From the NCBI GenBank assembly GCA_907163375.1, contig CAJQUW010001973.1, forward strand, positions 930,001 through 994,000: a stretch of DNA of 64,000 bases, in the 5' to 3' direction. The position numbers and the translations under genes are program-made. The notes below the pieces were generated by a model that was not told the origin of the DNA, ran no database searches, and saw only the letters and a list, made by a program, of their open reading frames with translations. Source of the DNA: Prostheceraeus crozeri. Taxonomy: Eukaryota; Platyhelminthes; Polycladida; Euryleptidae. Position 1 is the first letter of the stretch. Each line of letters opens with the position of its first letter. Of this stretch, positions 46,200-58,191 are shown one piece after another.

Positions 46200-47369
46200 T
46201 CTAAATATAACTGGAGATTTTTTTGAGCTCACATGTCAAAACAAGTTCATTGCACCTTTAAGACAAGCATGCGAGTAAATGAAATATGAATATTTACACC
46301 AACATACGAAACTTCGGTTTGTCCTTTGCCAAAAGCAGAATGTAAAACATCAATGTAGTGCAACAGCGTTCGTGTATCAATTTGTTGGAACGGATTCGCT
46401 ATTACATGGAAGGCACGTGCACCTAAAAGTGTTCCCGTATTTGGATACCTTACTCAATTACATTCATTGAGTAATCTAACATGATTTGACCTACTTAATC
46501 CACCCATGCGTTTGATATATCTAACACAATGCATGACACCACAGATTAGGTGAATTGGTATTGGCGCTTAACGTGTTTAGAGTAAACAGGTTGCATATTT
46601 TTTACGTTTTTCTCCTGCTTACTAGGCCAACTGACGGAGTCCTATCAAACCCCACAGTCTGAGTCGCATCAAACTCCAGAGTGGGGGTCCTATCAAACCC
46701 AGAGTCGGAGTACATTAAAATGATTCATCAAGAAGCGAATAATTGCACTGCTATAATTGGGAACTCTTGCTTATTCGGAGTACTGGTAGACTTACCACGC
46801 ATTTATGCTACACTGCGTGACAAAAAATCTTAGCACAATTAATTGGTAATTAAATAATCAAAAAGTAAAAATAATTTGCTCTTGTAGAGCATGATTGCTT
46901 TTCGTTTTTCCTCCTTAACACTGAACATTTCTGCATCGTGTAGAAGCATAATGTTGTTTCTGAACACTTCAATTTTTAGTGTCTTTGTCCCTTAGGATAT
47001 TAATGAAGTCTAGTTCCTCATGTACGTCGTGTCAGATTGGAGATCTAAAGAAGTCTGTAACTGACTACGTATACCTACTTATACATCATTTCTCAGGTAC
47101 GAGTATGTTTATTATAATGACGTTCAGTTTCTGTTGGATGCGCTGGCCGTACATACTGACATTTCATTATAAGTCAAAAATGACAATCAGTCTCAGAATT
47201 TGATTTTGTGAAAATTCTCAATTTTCTATTTTAAAATATCTCAGAGGAAGATGCTTCTGATTAACTAGGATTTTCTGATAGATTAGAATGATTTAAAAAA
47301 TATGAATGCTTGAACGTCGCTATTCCCAGTCAGACTGAATGCTATGCTGACAGTCAGACTTTAATCTGG
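46200..47369. other. Gene-free stretch with one hAT fragment
   Basis: Apart from the repeat at 46634-46718 I see no supported feature. Confidence 0.35.
46634..46718. repeat. GGAGTCCTATCAAA repeats, hAT fragment
   Basis: About four diverged units (ACGGAGTCCTATCAAACCCC, GAGTCGCATCAAACTCC and so on) like the subterminal iterons of 1941-3427. Confidence 0.6.
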
Positions 47370-47486
47370 AATGTTGTGATCTTTTAGTCCGGATGCCTTT
47401 CCTGCCGACTTCCAATTACAGTTTCGGGGCTCGACCTATGGACCAGAAGATCGCTAGACCGAGCACTTAACCGCAGTGCCACGGAG
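47370..47486 (-). mobile_element. tRNA-derived SINE
   Basis: On the - strand the 5' part reads CTCCGTGGCACTGCGGTTAA (A-box-like) and then CATAGGTCGAGCCCCG (B-box-like), the internal pol III promoter of a tRNA-derived SINE. It is followed by GGAAGTCGGCAGGAAAGGCA + TCCGG, a conserved SINE/LINE 3' domain. The tRNA part cannot fold as a functional tRNA. Confidence 0.75.
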
Positions 47487-47850
47487 ATCAACAGAGATGA
47501 GATGCGATTCAAATTATCACATGAAATCAGCGTCCGAAGCGATAACAAGTAATCCGAAGAATTCGATGCGACATTCAGATTTTGTGATCTCATCGGATCG
47601 GTACGTTTATATAGAGCAAATAACCGTGACATTAGCATATCATGGTGTTTGATGCCTATCGGTTCCAATGTTAATCAAAGGAAAAGTGTTTTAATGAAAA
47701 AATCTCTACTCAAGCGTTTCCTGCTTCAAAACATCACTTCGCATTTTTTAAAAATAAAAACTGTGATCAAAAAATTGAAAAATAACGTCCCTTACTGACG
47801 TTTTACAATGTGCTACCTTTAAAACACTTAATTGATTACGAAAATCCTTC

Positions 47851-49680
47851 TCAAAGCAATGGATTGTCACCACCTATTTTTTGTGGTGATTGAGGATCAT
47901 CGAACATGGGAATTGCCTCTGATCCTTTGTTTGGAATAGTCTGCTCTCCCTGTGCCGTGAGTGGCTCTGGTTCTGGGTTGCTTCTTCGCTTGAAAAATCT
48001 AAAGAGCTTTGGACAACAATTTGGACTAAGAATGAGTTTAGGATCAACGACAGTTGGAGTGCGAGTGCAGAATGATACAGACAAGGCTACTGAAATTGTC
48101 AGCAAAAGACAAATTGGTGTCAGCCACAGGTAAGATATGTTGTATAAAATGAAGCCTTCACTACTCGCCTTTTCAGTGACGTTTTTCGACAGAGAGGCAT
48201 TTAAAGAACAGTTTTCTATTGTCATTCCTGTGCTGTTAATTCGTGAACGTCCATAGATCAATTGTCCTAAGCCCAGCCAAAACGTTACAATCAATCCAAT
48301 TATTCCACCTGCGACAACTCCTTTGAAATTAGCGATGCGGAAACATATGCCAACGAAAGCGAGGCTAAAATATGCACCAAACGTTGATGAGTCGATGGAA
48401 GCAGCTACTTGAAGGATCATGCCCCCAAATGAATGAAGAACTAGTGTCCATAACATCCCTAAAACACCAATAATAACAACTATTAACTTGGAAATATACA
48501 GAGCCTTTTTTTCTGATATGCTTGACTTAATATGAGGTTTGACGGTATCATTCCAAACGATTGATGATGCAGCATTCAAAGCAGACGATAAAGAGCTGAG
48601 AGATCCAGCATATAGGGCCGCCATAAAAAGTCCTTGATATCCAGGCCAACCTAAGCGTTCACGTACGTAGTAAAGGACAATTTCATTTCGCTGTATCCAG
48701 CCGGCACTAAAAATATCACATCCTCGACTGGCGTAGTAACCGAAGATGTTGAAGCCAGCCAGTGCTGGCAGTAATGAGAACAGTAAAAAAAGACTACTTG
48801 CTACAGTTGCCACAATATAAGCATCTCGTTGACATGAAACACTACACATTCGCTGAATATTAGCGGGTTGTGCTGACCATACGGACCAGGTTATGAAATT
48901 GGCAAATGATATTCCCCAAAAAGAGTGCCGAACAGTGAAGTCAAATGAAGTATCGAGTGGATGTATATGGTTAAACTTTTTGTTGAGTCTGTATATTTCA
49001 GACATTCCGCCTTCTGTATCTGTGGCTGCTTTCACGATCACAGCGGTTATGCCGAATATCATCAAGAATGTCTGGATTGTATCCGTCCAAACCACTGCTC
49101 GGATTCCACCGATTGCTGTATAAATGATGGCGACTACACAACCAATTGCCAAGGCCATGAAAGCATTCACTTGACCACCTGTCACACTGTTGAATGCAAT
49201 TATTGAACCCAACATACACTGTCCCATGTAATGGAATATGCACAGCAATACCAGATATCGGGCAACATGTGCTACCCATCGAGATTCAAATCGTTTTACA
49301 AAGTATTCATTTAGACTTGTAAAGCCGATAGGATAGAGGATGCGAGCCATCAATAAGGAGCCCATCCAAAATCCCGTTGATCCAAATAACGATGCAATGG
49401 CGTACGAGTACCCACTGATATATATTTCCGCTGGCATGCCGATCAAAATTGTAGCTGATAAAAACGATACTCCAGTGGATAGTCCAACAGGAATCGGTCT
49501 CATCGAACGATCTCCAAGGAAGTAACTGTCTGTTGTCCTTTGACCTTTCAAGTAGAAAAACACTCCAACGCCCATTGCTACACAGATGCACATGAAGAAA
49601 ATAACGTAATCTGTTGCGTAGAAGTGTGGTTTGACATATTTCACAAGAGTAAGATTGCTTGCAACTGAGTCGCCGTACAT
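47851..49680 (-). CDS. SLC5-family sodium-coupled monocarboxylate transporter-like
   Basis: An intact, single-exon frame of 609 residues from the ATG at 49680 (MYGDSVASNLTLVKYVKPHF); human SLC5A8 has 610. An in-frame extension upstream lacks an ATG. About 13 membrane segments are visible. Family hallmarks: GQRTTDSYFLGDRSMRPIPV after TM1, STGVSFLSATILIGMPAEIY (TM2), the GGIRAVVWTDTIQ signature, and LYAGSLSSLSSALNAASSIV (TM9 region, where Na+ is held in the family). There are glycosylation-type NxT/S sites in the last large loop and a short cytoplasmic tail ending NPLL. It should carry Na+ with small carboxylates or a related solute at the plasma membrane; the substrate cannot be told from sequence. 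SLC5A8 and SLC5A12 in vertebrates are multi-exon, so the lack of introns is notable. Confidence 0.92.
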   Translation of the reverse strand: MYGDSVASNLTLVKYVKPHFYATDYVIFFMCICVAMGVGVFFYLKGQRTTDSYFLGDRSMRPIPVGLSTGVSFLSATILIGMPAEIYISGYSYAIASLFGSTGFWMGSLLMARILYPIGFTSLNEYFVKRFESRWVAHVARYLVLLCIFHYMGQCMLGSIIAFNSVTGGQVNAFMALAIGCVVAIIYTAIGGIRAVVWTDTIQTFLMIFGITAVIVKAATDTEGGMSEIYRLNKKFNHIHPLDTSFDFTVRHSFWGISFANFITWSVWSAQPANIQRMCSVSCQRDAYIVATVASSLFLLFSLLPALAGFNIFGYYASRGCDIFSAGWIQRNEIVLYYVRERLGWPGYQGLFMAALYAGSLSSLSSALNAASSIVWNDTVKPHIKSSISEKKALYISKLIVVIIGVLGMLWTLVLHSFGGMILQVAASIDSSTFGAYFSLAFVGICFRIANFKGVVAGGIIGLIVTFWLGLGQLIYGRSRINSTGMTIENCSLNASLSKNVTEKASSEGFILYNISYLWLTPICLLLTISVALSVSFCTRTPTVVDPKLILSPNCCPKLFRFFKRRSNPEPEPLTAQGEQTIPNKGSEAIPMFDDPQSPQKIGGDNPLL

Positions 49681-49746
49681 GATTCTCTGAGAGTTCACGC
49701 AACGATGAAGTAAGAAAATGACGTTCAGAATTAATGTACGGGACAA

Positions 49747-52683
49747 CTAGTGACGTGAATGATCAATAGCCAATCACAGCTACAATGCTTAATCCGTCGT
49801 CGTTTGCTAATGCTAAGAATATCCAGCTGGATTTTGGGGAATCTGCTGCTGTCGCTTAACCATTGCTGTATTTCTGGATAAGTTGAGGAAAGGAAGATTT
49901 TCTCGGTTTATTATTCTGTTGCGTGATTTCAAATTAAAATATGTTTGATCCGCTCTATTTGAACTTCAACATTCTACTTGAACTTCAAGATATCTAACTT
50001 CACAGATTTCTTTTCATTCACTGTTACTTCCGTTTGCGCTCGTGCGGCTCGTGACATAAGAAGATACTATGCCGAGAAGACTTTGGGATGTCTACGTTAC
50101 AGATGCAGGGTGAGTACAAAGGCTTTATTTTTGAATAGAAGCAGGGACTACCAAGATATCTATATAGATGCTCTAGTTGTGCCTGTTTCTAGTCACCACA
50201 GACTTTTTTAGGAGTCAGATTATGTGTGTAATAGTCAACGCATGTGTAGCTCTGATTCAGCGCGAAATGTCTGATGATGTCGAGTCAATTACCGTATATT
50301 CTGTAATATACGACTCAGGGCGTTAATTTTATCTTCCTATTTTCAAGTGGGCGGCTGTTTTAGAGGGGCGCTAAATAGTTAACATCCTTACAAGTCTTAT
50401 CCCAATAGCCGTACTTGCAGTGACATAGTATCAGAGCTTTCTAGCCGACTATTTCAAAAAGTATTAGCATTGCTTTTCTTGATTTAATGACTTCAGAATT
50501 TATCGATTTTTATTGCATCAATCGTGACAATGCACCACTTGGCTCCTTTCTCTATTCCAATATCAAAACTGTAATCGAAACTATTGAATTTCCAAAGAAA
50601 CATGCATTGACCCTTTACATAATGAAAGTTTCAACGATCAATCTGAATCTGAGTCAGAGTTGCAGATCCTTTCATCAGAGGAATTCACCAAATCTTCTAT
50701 ATCAACAGGAGTTTGGATGTTCCTTGCTTGCTTGCAGACTCCATATCAATGTCCAGTTCTTTGAAGACGGGGGTTTGGCTATCATCCAATACAAAAGCTC
50801 GATGTCAGCCCACATACTACAAGCGATTTCGTTATGAGATCGTTGACAATATTGTTATGTTATCTTGATTATGAATTTATGATTATCTATTATGATATGA
50901 TGTTGTTACATGTGCTGATCTATGGTTGTAGGATTCGAGCTCTGCTCGCTTTCATTGGAACTTGAAACAATTCATAGTGTTGAATACATAGAGAGGCGTT
51001 TATTAACTTCGTCTAATTTCGTGGGGGAATGTTTATTATGGAGTGTCAAATACATAGTGAGCGCTTAATATAGAATTTACGGTATATTTCGCCTGAGTAC
51101 GTTCTATGCAGATTATGAGCTAACATAGATCTTGCACTAGACACTATGCAGAAGCGCCGAGACGCCGTTTGAGTCAATTTTGATTTACAGCTTTTTATCC
51201 TTTTTTATCTTCAATAATTTATGGTATCGTAATTTTGTTTTATGAACTTCAATAATGTGAGGCGAAACACATACATAATTATTGTTGTCGAAATATATCA
51301 GCTATTATCATCTATTTATTGATCGCGAAAAGCACGAATAGCTAAAATTTGTAATTTTTTATGTCTTCATAACGCGCATGCAGCATGTTTGTTTCAACCT
51401 GTTATTACGGCAGTGGCAAAAAGATCGCCAAATTGGTTGGGCTCATTATCCCATAATTCAATCATTTGAGAAAAATCTATTCAAATATTGGAGCACTTTT
51501 ATGGTCCATGAATGCTAGGAGGTGATCAAGAAAATGTAATGAAATTTTACAACATCACATAGTGGTTGAAAAATTGGCAAAATTGCAGAACATTCTGGTT
51601 TTTCACGTATCGCACAATTGGTAGCTTTATCTTTCACTGGTTTGGTGATTTGATTGCCTTCCGCTAAACATCGTCTTGGAGAATTTCTAGAACCATTTTG
51701 AAGGTACAAATGCATTGAACATCCTACAGTTTTCCATTGTTGACTTATTCAACTTGTGCAATGAGCTACTGAATGTCAGTGAACTACATTTGCAAAATCA
51801 ATAAGATATATCTCTCATAGCTGCACACTCAGACTGATTTTGCCAATTGACCTATCAGTGTAATATGTATGTATAATTGATTAAGCCAATACTCATTATT
51901 ATTGGTCCGTTGGTGACATTTCACGCATTAGAATGTGAGTGAATTAGAGCAGAAATTTGTGGTAGAATATTGAATTCTAATTACCTCATCAAACAGTGTC
52001 ATGAGGGGTGAGGGCAGGAGTGAACATCTTCGCAGAGTGAGCAAGTTCGTTATCTCATCATGACGTGCGTCACACGAGTGTATTTGCGTTGGTAAATCGA
52101 AAATTAGTTCATGTAGGCCTACCGCTTAACTTCTTAGGATTTCAGCAAAATGTGAGTAAAATGTATTCATCGAGATTGAATTGAGAACATATTGATAACA
52201 TCTGATCACAGATAAACGGCATGTTATCATCGTGGATCGAGAGAAAATACAAAATTTAACTGCGATGAGTTAAACTTGATTCATTCGACTGATCTTGGGA
52301 TAGAGTGAGATATCTATGGAACCAAATTTGATGTCAAACTTTTCACAGCAAAATATCCATGAACAACTTAGTTTTGCAAAAGTCAGTGCTCTAGAATTCA
52401 AAAGCATTATAATTTTAGTCAATTTTAACTCATTCTAGCAATTAGGGCCACAGAATTCGTAATCACTGAATTAATTTACTTTGAAATCAGAAATGAGCTA
52501 ACATTACTTCATCGGCTTCTTCTAGTGTTCCCTGACTCCCACCGCCTCAGATGCATAGAAGTATTATCCATCTCCATGCTCAGAAGTGACTTTGTCATTA
52601 GTTTTTTTTGCCAGTCTGTTCTGCATGTCTTATTGAGGATAAAAAATATCGGCGACAATCTGGATTGACATCATGATTATGGA
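49747..52683. other. Gene-free stretch upstream of the SLC5 gene
   Basis: No supported gene. A promoter for the SLC5 gene should lie just above 49680, but I see no TATA box or other clear motif. Confidence 0.35.
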
Positions 52684-52857
52684 ACGTGTGTGAAGTTGGT
52701 GGAACCATCCAGCGGAAGCATTATTGCCGCGAGATTCTATTCGAAACAACTTCCACTTTATCGATTTCAGCCTCCTGATCGCAAACTCGGGCTCACATCC
52801 CACCAATTTGCAATCGTTTCTAAGAAATTCAAGTTTACAAATAAAAGTGGCTCCGTT
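52684..52857 (+). repeat. Diverged direct repeat, copy 1
   Basis: About 170 bp sharing TCAGCCTCCTGATC, AGAAATTCAAGTTTA and ATAAAAGTGG with 53002-53178, offset about 320 bp. Confidence 0.6.
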
Positions 52858-53001
52858 GTGAATATCAGTTTCGCTGATAGGCGCAATAAAGCTATTATAT
52901 TTTGTCACTACCTGATCCAATTTGTTGCGCTGATCACAAATATGCATCACTCATTTTTCACAACAATTCAGTGAAAACGGCAATATCACGACATATTCAT
53001 G

Positions 53002-53178
53002 TACGTCTGTGAAGTTAGCGGAACTACCCAACGGAACCGTTTTTTATTAGTGTGATTGCATTTGAAATAACTCTTCCTTTATCAATTTCAGCATCCTGAT
53101 CATGAATCTGGACTTAGATTCCACAAATTCACAGTCGTTATTGAGAAATTCAAGTTTAAAGATAAAAGTGGTTCCGCT
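53002..53178 (+). repeat. Diverged direct repeat, copy 2
   Basis: Second, more diverged copy of 52684-52857. Neither copy encodes anything I recognise. Confidence 0.6.
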
Positions 53179-53179
53179 G

Positions 53180-55029
53180 GGTGGTTCCATTAAATTCAAA
53201 AACGTATTTATGGATTATGTGATAACAGTTCTTAATGATTTCTCCTTACTGCGGATACACGATGGAGAGAAAGCAAGGATTATCAATACATACTTGTACA
53301 TGTACATGCACACAGTCAACGAGAGGCACAAACTACAATAGTATTTTTCGTCATGCATCATTCAGTATAAGCTAAATTTTGTTCTTGAAGTGGTTGTTAT
53401 TGGCATTCCGGAAGAGGCCAATCGACCAAGAATATGTTTATATCTTATTATTCCTATAAATTTTACAAGCTATTACAGATAAACAAACGGTCATGAAGCT
53501 ACAAAGTCAAGGAGGGCAAGCAAAGATAGTCGGGGAAAGGGGTCAATTGAACAGGCTAGTTATACTTGCCTGGGCAGTACAGCGCATCAGACTAATGCCG
53601 AGACACCCGTAGAGCTCTCTCTTTTTGTTGTTCTGAGAGGCATTTATAGAAATGTATAGAAAGTCGGATAGCTAGACTTTTTAAAAATTCATTTGAAGTG
53701 AAACCAAAGTCCACAAAAAACACTGGCAAATGGAAACACACAATCCATAGCGAAGCCGATCACATTTCTCGCCATTGTGTTCGTTCTTTCGTTGTTCAGC
53801 TACAGCAACATATGATCCCATGGTCGCACTCGCGCTGTGTATGATTGTTGTTACTTGCGGATGCACAACCGTGAGATCAAGTGCAGCTGGGCGACCGAGA
53901 ACCCACACAGGGAGTAGGATGTCTGCTGGACGGGATAGGTGCGTACGTCATCTTTTTCCTTTGCTCCTCTTTCAACCTGTGGCCGAAGGGAAGCAAGGCG
54001 ACACAAATTAACAAGGTCATGTCTCAGCTTGTTATGCTTCATACTGATGTCTGGACCTCGGCGACAAGTCGAAGCGTGATATCCAAAGTTGTCATGGAGC
54101 ACATTAGGAGACCTGGAACAAGTCGCGTCAGATGAGAGCACATCCATCCCAAGGCACCTTGATATATTTCAGCAAGAGATTAACAAGAGACTGTAATGTA
54201 GATATACTGAACGTGTCGTTTAAGCTCATGTCACACAGCTGTCATTTATTAAAGTCTATCAATATTCAGAAAATTCTGATTGTCTTAATTCTAAAATGTT
54301 TTATATTAGGCAAGGACTTTTATATTAGTTGATGCTTATAATATACATGCACAAATTGCAAATGTTAATTAAATGCAAGAGTATTTTCTGGAATACTTCT
54401 CAATTATATATCTGGCTTGATGGCTCACACTTTGTTGTGCATGTACATGTATACCGTACACAACAGATGTCTTATGAAAACGATTGATATCTGTAAATTT
54501 TAGAAATCTAATGTCTTAAAACTCATTGTCAAAAAGTCAATATTATGCCCATTGTGTCTGCCATTTTATTTTTAATTTATGTCCCATTTATGCAAGTTGA
54601 AAGGCAAGGGACTGGTTTGACAATATTCTGAGCTAATTAGCTATTCTAGAAAGATAACAGTTGAAATCATAGTTGCACGAGTTAGAATGTGAATGAAATC
54701 ATAATCAGCTATGCATAAATTCGAATCGAAATAAATGGGCAGAAAATTGTAAGCACAAACTCCTATATGCACTCCAAAAGTGTCCCTATCATCTAAGAAA
54801 GCTGTCACAAAATATTCAACATTTAGCAAAAATCACATGCTTTGAAAAAATAGCTCTGGCAGATGATAGAGTAGTCACAGCAAAATTCCATGATGTGTAA
54901 ATGTCGCAGGACAACATGGTTTTGCCCATCTGCGAGGGCAAGATAATTTTTCATGAAAGTATATCACATAGTCGGCATCAGTCGCATGTGATTGCAGGAC
55001 ATTGCCACAGATTTAGATGACAAGCTATT
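53180..55029. other. Gene-free stretch
   Basis: Overlapping open frames on both strands at 53700-54150 are moderately GC-rich but show no domain. Confidence 0.35.
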
Positions 55030-55343
55030 CTATGAATCCAGACGGTCAAGAAAGTCGTAGAAATCCTCGTCCGCTTCACAGCCTCGGATCTTCATGCCTT
55101 CATAGAATACCAATTTTCCCTTTTAAAAACCAACTATGTTAAGACGAAGTGGCCTCTTTGTTTTCACCCTCCTGCCTATCTCCAGTAATAATGACAAAGC
55201 ACATGGTACCAATGTCCGACAAGTCTCACTACACACTGGAATAACCTCACGTAGGTGACAAATTTGAATATTTGGTAAGCTGTCAATGTTCAGCTTCCAG
55301 AGACTGAAGCTGAGGAGTCCAAGTATGTAGGCGCTAATGTGTC
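55030..55343 (-). pseudogene. Possible degraded coding remnant
   Basis: One - strand frame reads ISAYILGLLSFSLWKLNIDS, LPNIQICHLREVIPVCSETC, then after one stop KGKLVFYEGMKIRGCEADED and FYDFLDRLDS, stop at 55030. Composition looks like real protein and the last part like a genuine C-terminus, but I do not recognise it. Similar scraps may extend to about 55700 in other frames. Confidence 0.25.
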
Positions 55344-57099
55344 ATGGCAGTACACTTTTCACTTCTTCAACATAGTGGGGTGGACGGTGCCACGCCTCAA
55401 CCCTAACACTTTCAGTGTGTAGAAAGCCGAAAGAACAGGATCTCATCAGTTTTCAAACTGTCTTCCATCAGCATCTGTACACAGTTGACACTTGACAGGT
55501 CAGTTTAATGTCACCCGGTCATCTAGCGCCGCGTGACACGTAATAGACTGAATTGCTGCAGCTGTGAACTTCAGGCGTTTAGATAGAGTTCATGCGGTGA
55601 CATCTGGCCCGAACGTGACTAAAATGAGGATTTTCCTCAGGTCACATCTGTAGATTTAGATGTTGTTGTTTGGTTTACATTACTTGATAGCATGAAGAGT
55701 GGCTCGTCACTCCAGACAATTCGATCTAGCTTCTGAAAAATTGGGATTTACTTTTTGAGATTTTTTAGCGTGGGAAGTTGCTTTGTATAGAAACATGCCA
55801 ATAGACCTGAACTATTTAAGCATTTCTTGGCAACCGCACACGCTAATTGTTTCGTGAAGCTGGTGTCAACCCACTCCCTCGTCTGCTATTTGATGAGGGG
55901 GTTGCAGTGAGTGACCTCCAGGAGTCGATTCGGGCGGGCCCAATCGAACCGCTCCAGCGGCGGATATAGCTCCGCACATGGACGGGGCCCGGACCCACTG
56001 GTACCAAGGTGTGATACTGAGAGTTGTGAATGTGCAAGAGAAAAGAGTATGATTTTGCATTTGTGCGGCTGTGATTTACAGAAAGGGATAAGAGGAGGAG
56101 GAATGGACAGATGGGTGCTTGCGTTTTGTTATGCGTTTCTTTCTAGAAGGTGTGATTTGTTTAGGTCGGAGTTCTGGTGCGAGGAGTGCTCTGTCCCTGT
56201 GCGTCTGTTCGGACGAGTGCTTTTTCTGACTTGTGGGACTGTAGGGGAGATTGCGGCGTTAATGACTTTGCCGTTTGAATTTGTGCTTAGGTATTACACG
56301 ATTCGTATTATTGCGCTTGTGACATCATCGAACGTGTCTTCGTATCGTTGTCCGTTGTTTTTAGATTTAGAATCGTTTTTTGCGTTCATGTTGACAATGA
56401 TTGATTGTATATCTTTAGTTAGTTTGAGACCAGTTCAGTTTTTTGTGATAGGCTAAAACCTTCTTCTAGCTGAAAGACAAAGCTATCTTGAATCCCGGTT
56501 TATATTCCGTTGACGATGAGGATGAGAGAAACAGGACTATTTTGTGCACTTTGCACGGATAGATCGTCCTAAGGACGCCGCACTGAGGTTGAATCAATGT
56601 ACAAACCGAACCACGAGCGCTCCTCAGATACCCGAACGTGCATCCCACTGTGTGAACTCATTCCTCTACAAGCGAACGGGCATGTTCCGCAGGGAGATTA
56701 TCATAAACATGAGTCGGTGCTCTTTAATTTCAGAACAGCTTGTTAAACAGATTTTTGTTAGGTCCGCATTACGATCTTACATTAATGTTCTTTTGTGGTG
56801 TACTTCCCAGTGACTTTTTGTCTGTGGAGTGGCGGTTATAGAGTGAGGGACGGAGCGGATGATTTTGACTTTCCAATTTATTTAGAAGCTGTTTTCCATG
56901 TAGTGTTAGGTGTTCTCATGAATAGGGAGGACATGTATTCTCCATGCAGATTATGTGTGTTTGTGTAGCGTGCACACCCACACTATAGTTCTTGGTTACC
57001 TTGATTTCTTCAACATCGATTTTCTAGGCAAAGCAAATATTCTATAACATCAAGGTGCAATATTTACATATATAATTGTCACTTGCACAATTTTCGACA
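55344..57099. other. Mixed region, no confident gene
   Basis: A GC-rich patch (about 55860-56010) precedes a 181-codon + strand frame (55911-56456) and an 89-codon frame (56544-56813). Neither shows a known domain. The second (IDRPKDAALRLNQCTNRTTS, then a basic Arg-rich stretch) could be an exon linked to the candidate at 57523, but no splice path was found. Confidence 0.3.
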
Positions 57100-57119
57100 T
57101 ATATATATATATATATATA
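57100..57119. repeat. (TA)n microsatellite
   Basis: About ten TA dinucleotides in a row. Confidence 0.85.
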
Positions 57120-57522
57120 ACTTGGTTACTCAAAATGGATTTTTCAAATGATGTTTTGAGATGATTACTCCATCAAAGTTATTCAAATTTTAGCTTAATT
57201 ATATGCAATGTTACATGTTTTACATATATCAATTTGTTGGCCAAAATTGTTTATTTCATATGTACCCTAGTGTGGTATTGTAAGTGTAAACTATGTAGAG
57301 CGGTGGCCTAGAATGCCAAAGGTCGAGATTTCAAATCCACGAAGACGCGCAGTTATTTTCCGTCTTTTGAATTAATGACATGAGGCTGGAATTTTCAATT
57401 GGACTGATGTACATGCAGATTGCAGAGTGATGTTCACAATTTGAATATAATAATTACAAACTAACTATGAACACCGCCTAACTAGCTGCTCGCACACTAC
57501 TCTGATGAATTATGAGTTACAG

Positions 57523-57728
57523 GGGGAGCAGTAAATTACAAAAGTCTTGGATATAGATTCAAACGTCAATCGGCGGAGCGTGCATCGTTAGTGATAAGGG
57601 AAAATCACGATTGTCCTCGACATGTCATGCATTTGGAAGCTGAAGGAAAACTGCTAGAGGAATATGAAAAAAATCGAGAAGTGTGGAGAGCAACCATCAA
57701 CAGGCGACCGCCCAACCCAACGATAATT
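57523..57728 (+). CDS. Candidate exon of an unrecognised gene
   Basis: An open stretch of 68 codons bounded by acceptor GAGTTACAG and donor ATT|GTGAGA. It reads GAVNYKSLGYRFKRQSAERA, SLVIRENHDCPRHVMHLEAE, GKLLEEYEKNREVWRATINR and RPPNPTII. Charged, helix-forming composition and the lack of AT-driven residues make it look like true protein. It has no ATG at its start, so upstream exons should exist. Its phase-0 end joins directly to 57899. Confidence 0.4.
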
Positions 57729-57898
57729 GTGAGATGACGTTGAAGGAAGGAAAAAGTGAAGTATTGTTGATTTTTTCTCGACAGTATAGTGAAGAAAATT
57801 ATGCTTGAAATTGCATGTATGAGTGAGTCACTATTCGCTTAATTTTGCCATCAATAACAAAGATGATTTTTATCTATATGTATTGATTTTGTCAACAG

Positions 57899-57982
57899 AT
57901 ACTTCAGTGGCTGTCTGCTGGAATGAGAATAGGAGTATTGCATTTGACTGGCAGTAACGCAGTTATAGGAAGGCAAATATAA
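57899..57982 (+). CDS. Candidate last exon of the same gene
   Basis: Acceptor TTTTGTCAACAG and phase-0 continuation ILQWLSAGMRIGVLHLTGSN then AVIGRQI and TAA. The intron is 170 bp. The matching phase supports the pair, but one agreement out of three frames is weak evidence. Confidence 0.33.
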   Translation: MLQWLSAGMRIGVLHLTGSNAVIGRQI

Positions 57983-58191
57983 TTGTGAGGACAAACGTGT
58001 GAGCAGTGGACAAACATTGACAAATCAATAGTATTTTCCTCCTTCTTTACCTCCGACTGTTTCCGACAAAGTGTGACAATGACAATGATTCATTATCCTT
58101 CGATCAAATCGAATTTCCTTACAACTTCTGCTTCTGATCCTTAAGAGTGCCTGCCAAGTGATTTTAGTAATACATTTTTCAATTTGATTTG

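Noticed and set aside
49681-49746. N-terminal extension of the SLC5 frame
   Set aside because: It would start at TTG. The first ATG at 49680 gives a protein of the family's usual length.
55911-56456. 181-codon + strand open frame
   Set aside because: No domain, unusual composition (many Cys, Phe, Arg) and competing frames on the other strand; not enough to call a gene.
57296-57345. tRNA-like segment with GGTCGAGATTTCAAATCC
   Set aside because: The B-box is imperfect, the A-box is poor and no cloverleaf forms. At most a decayed SINE.
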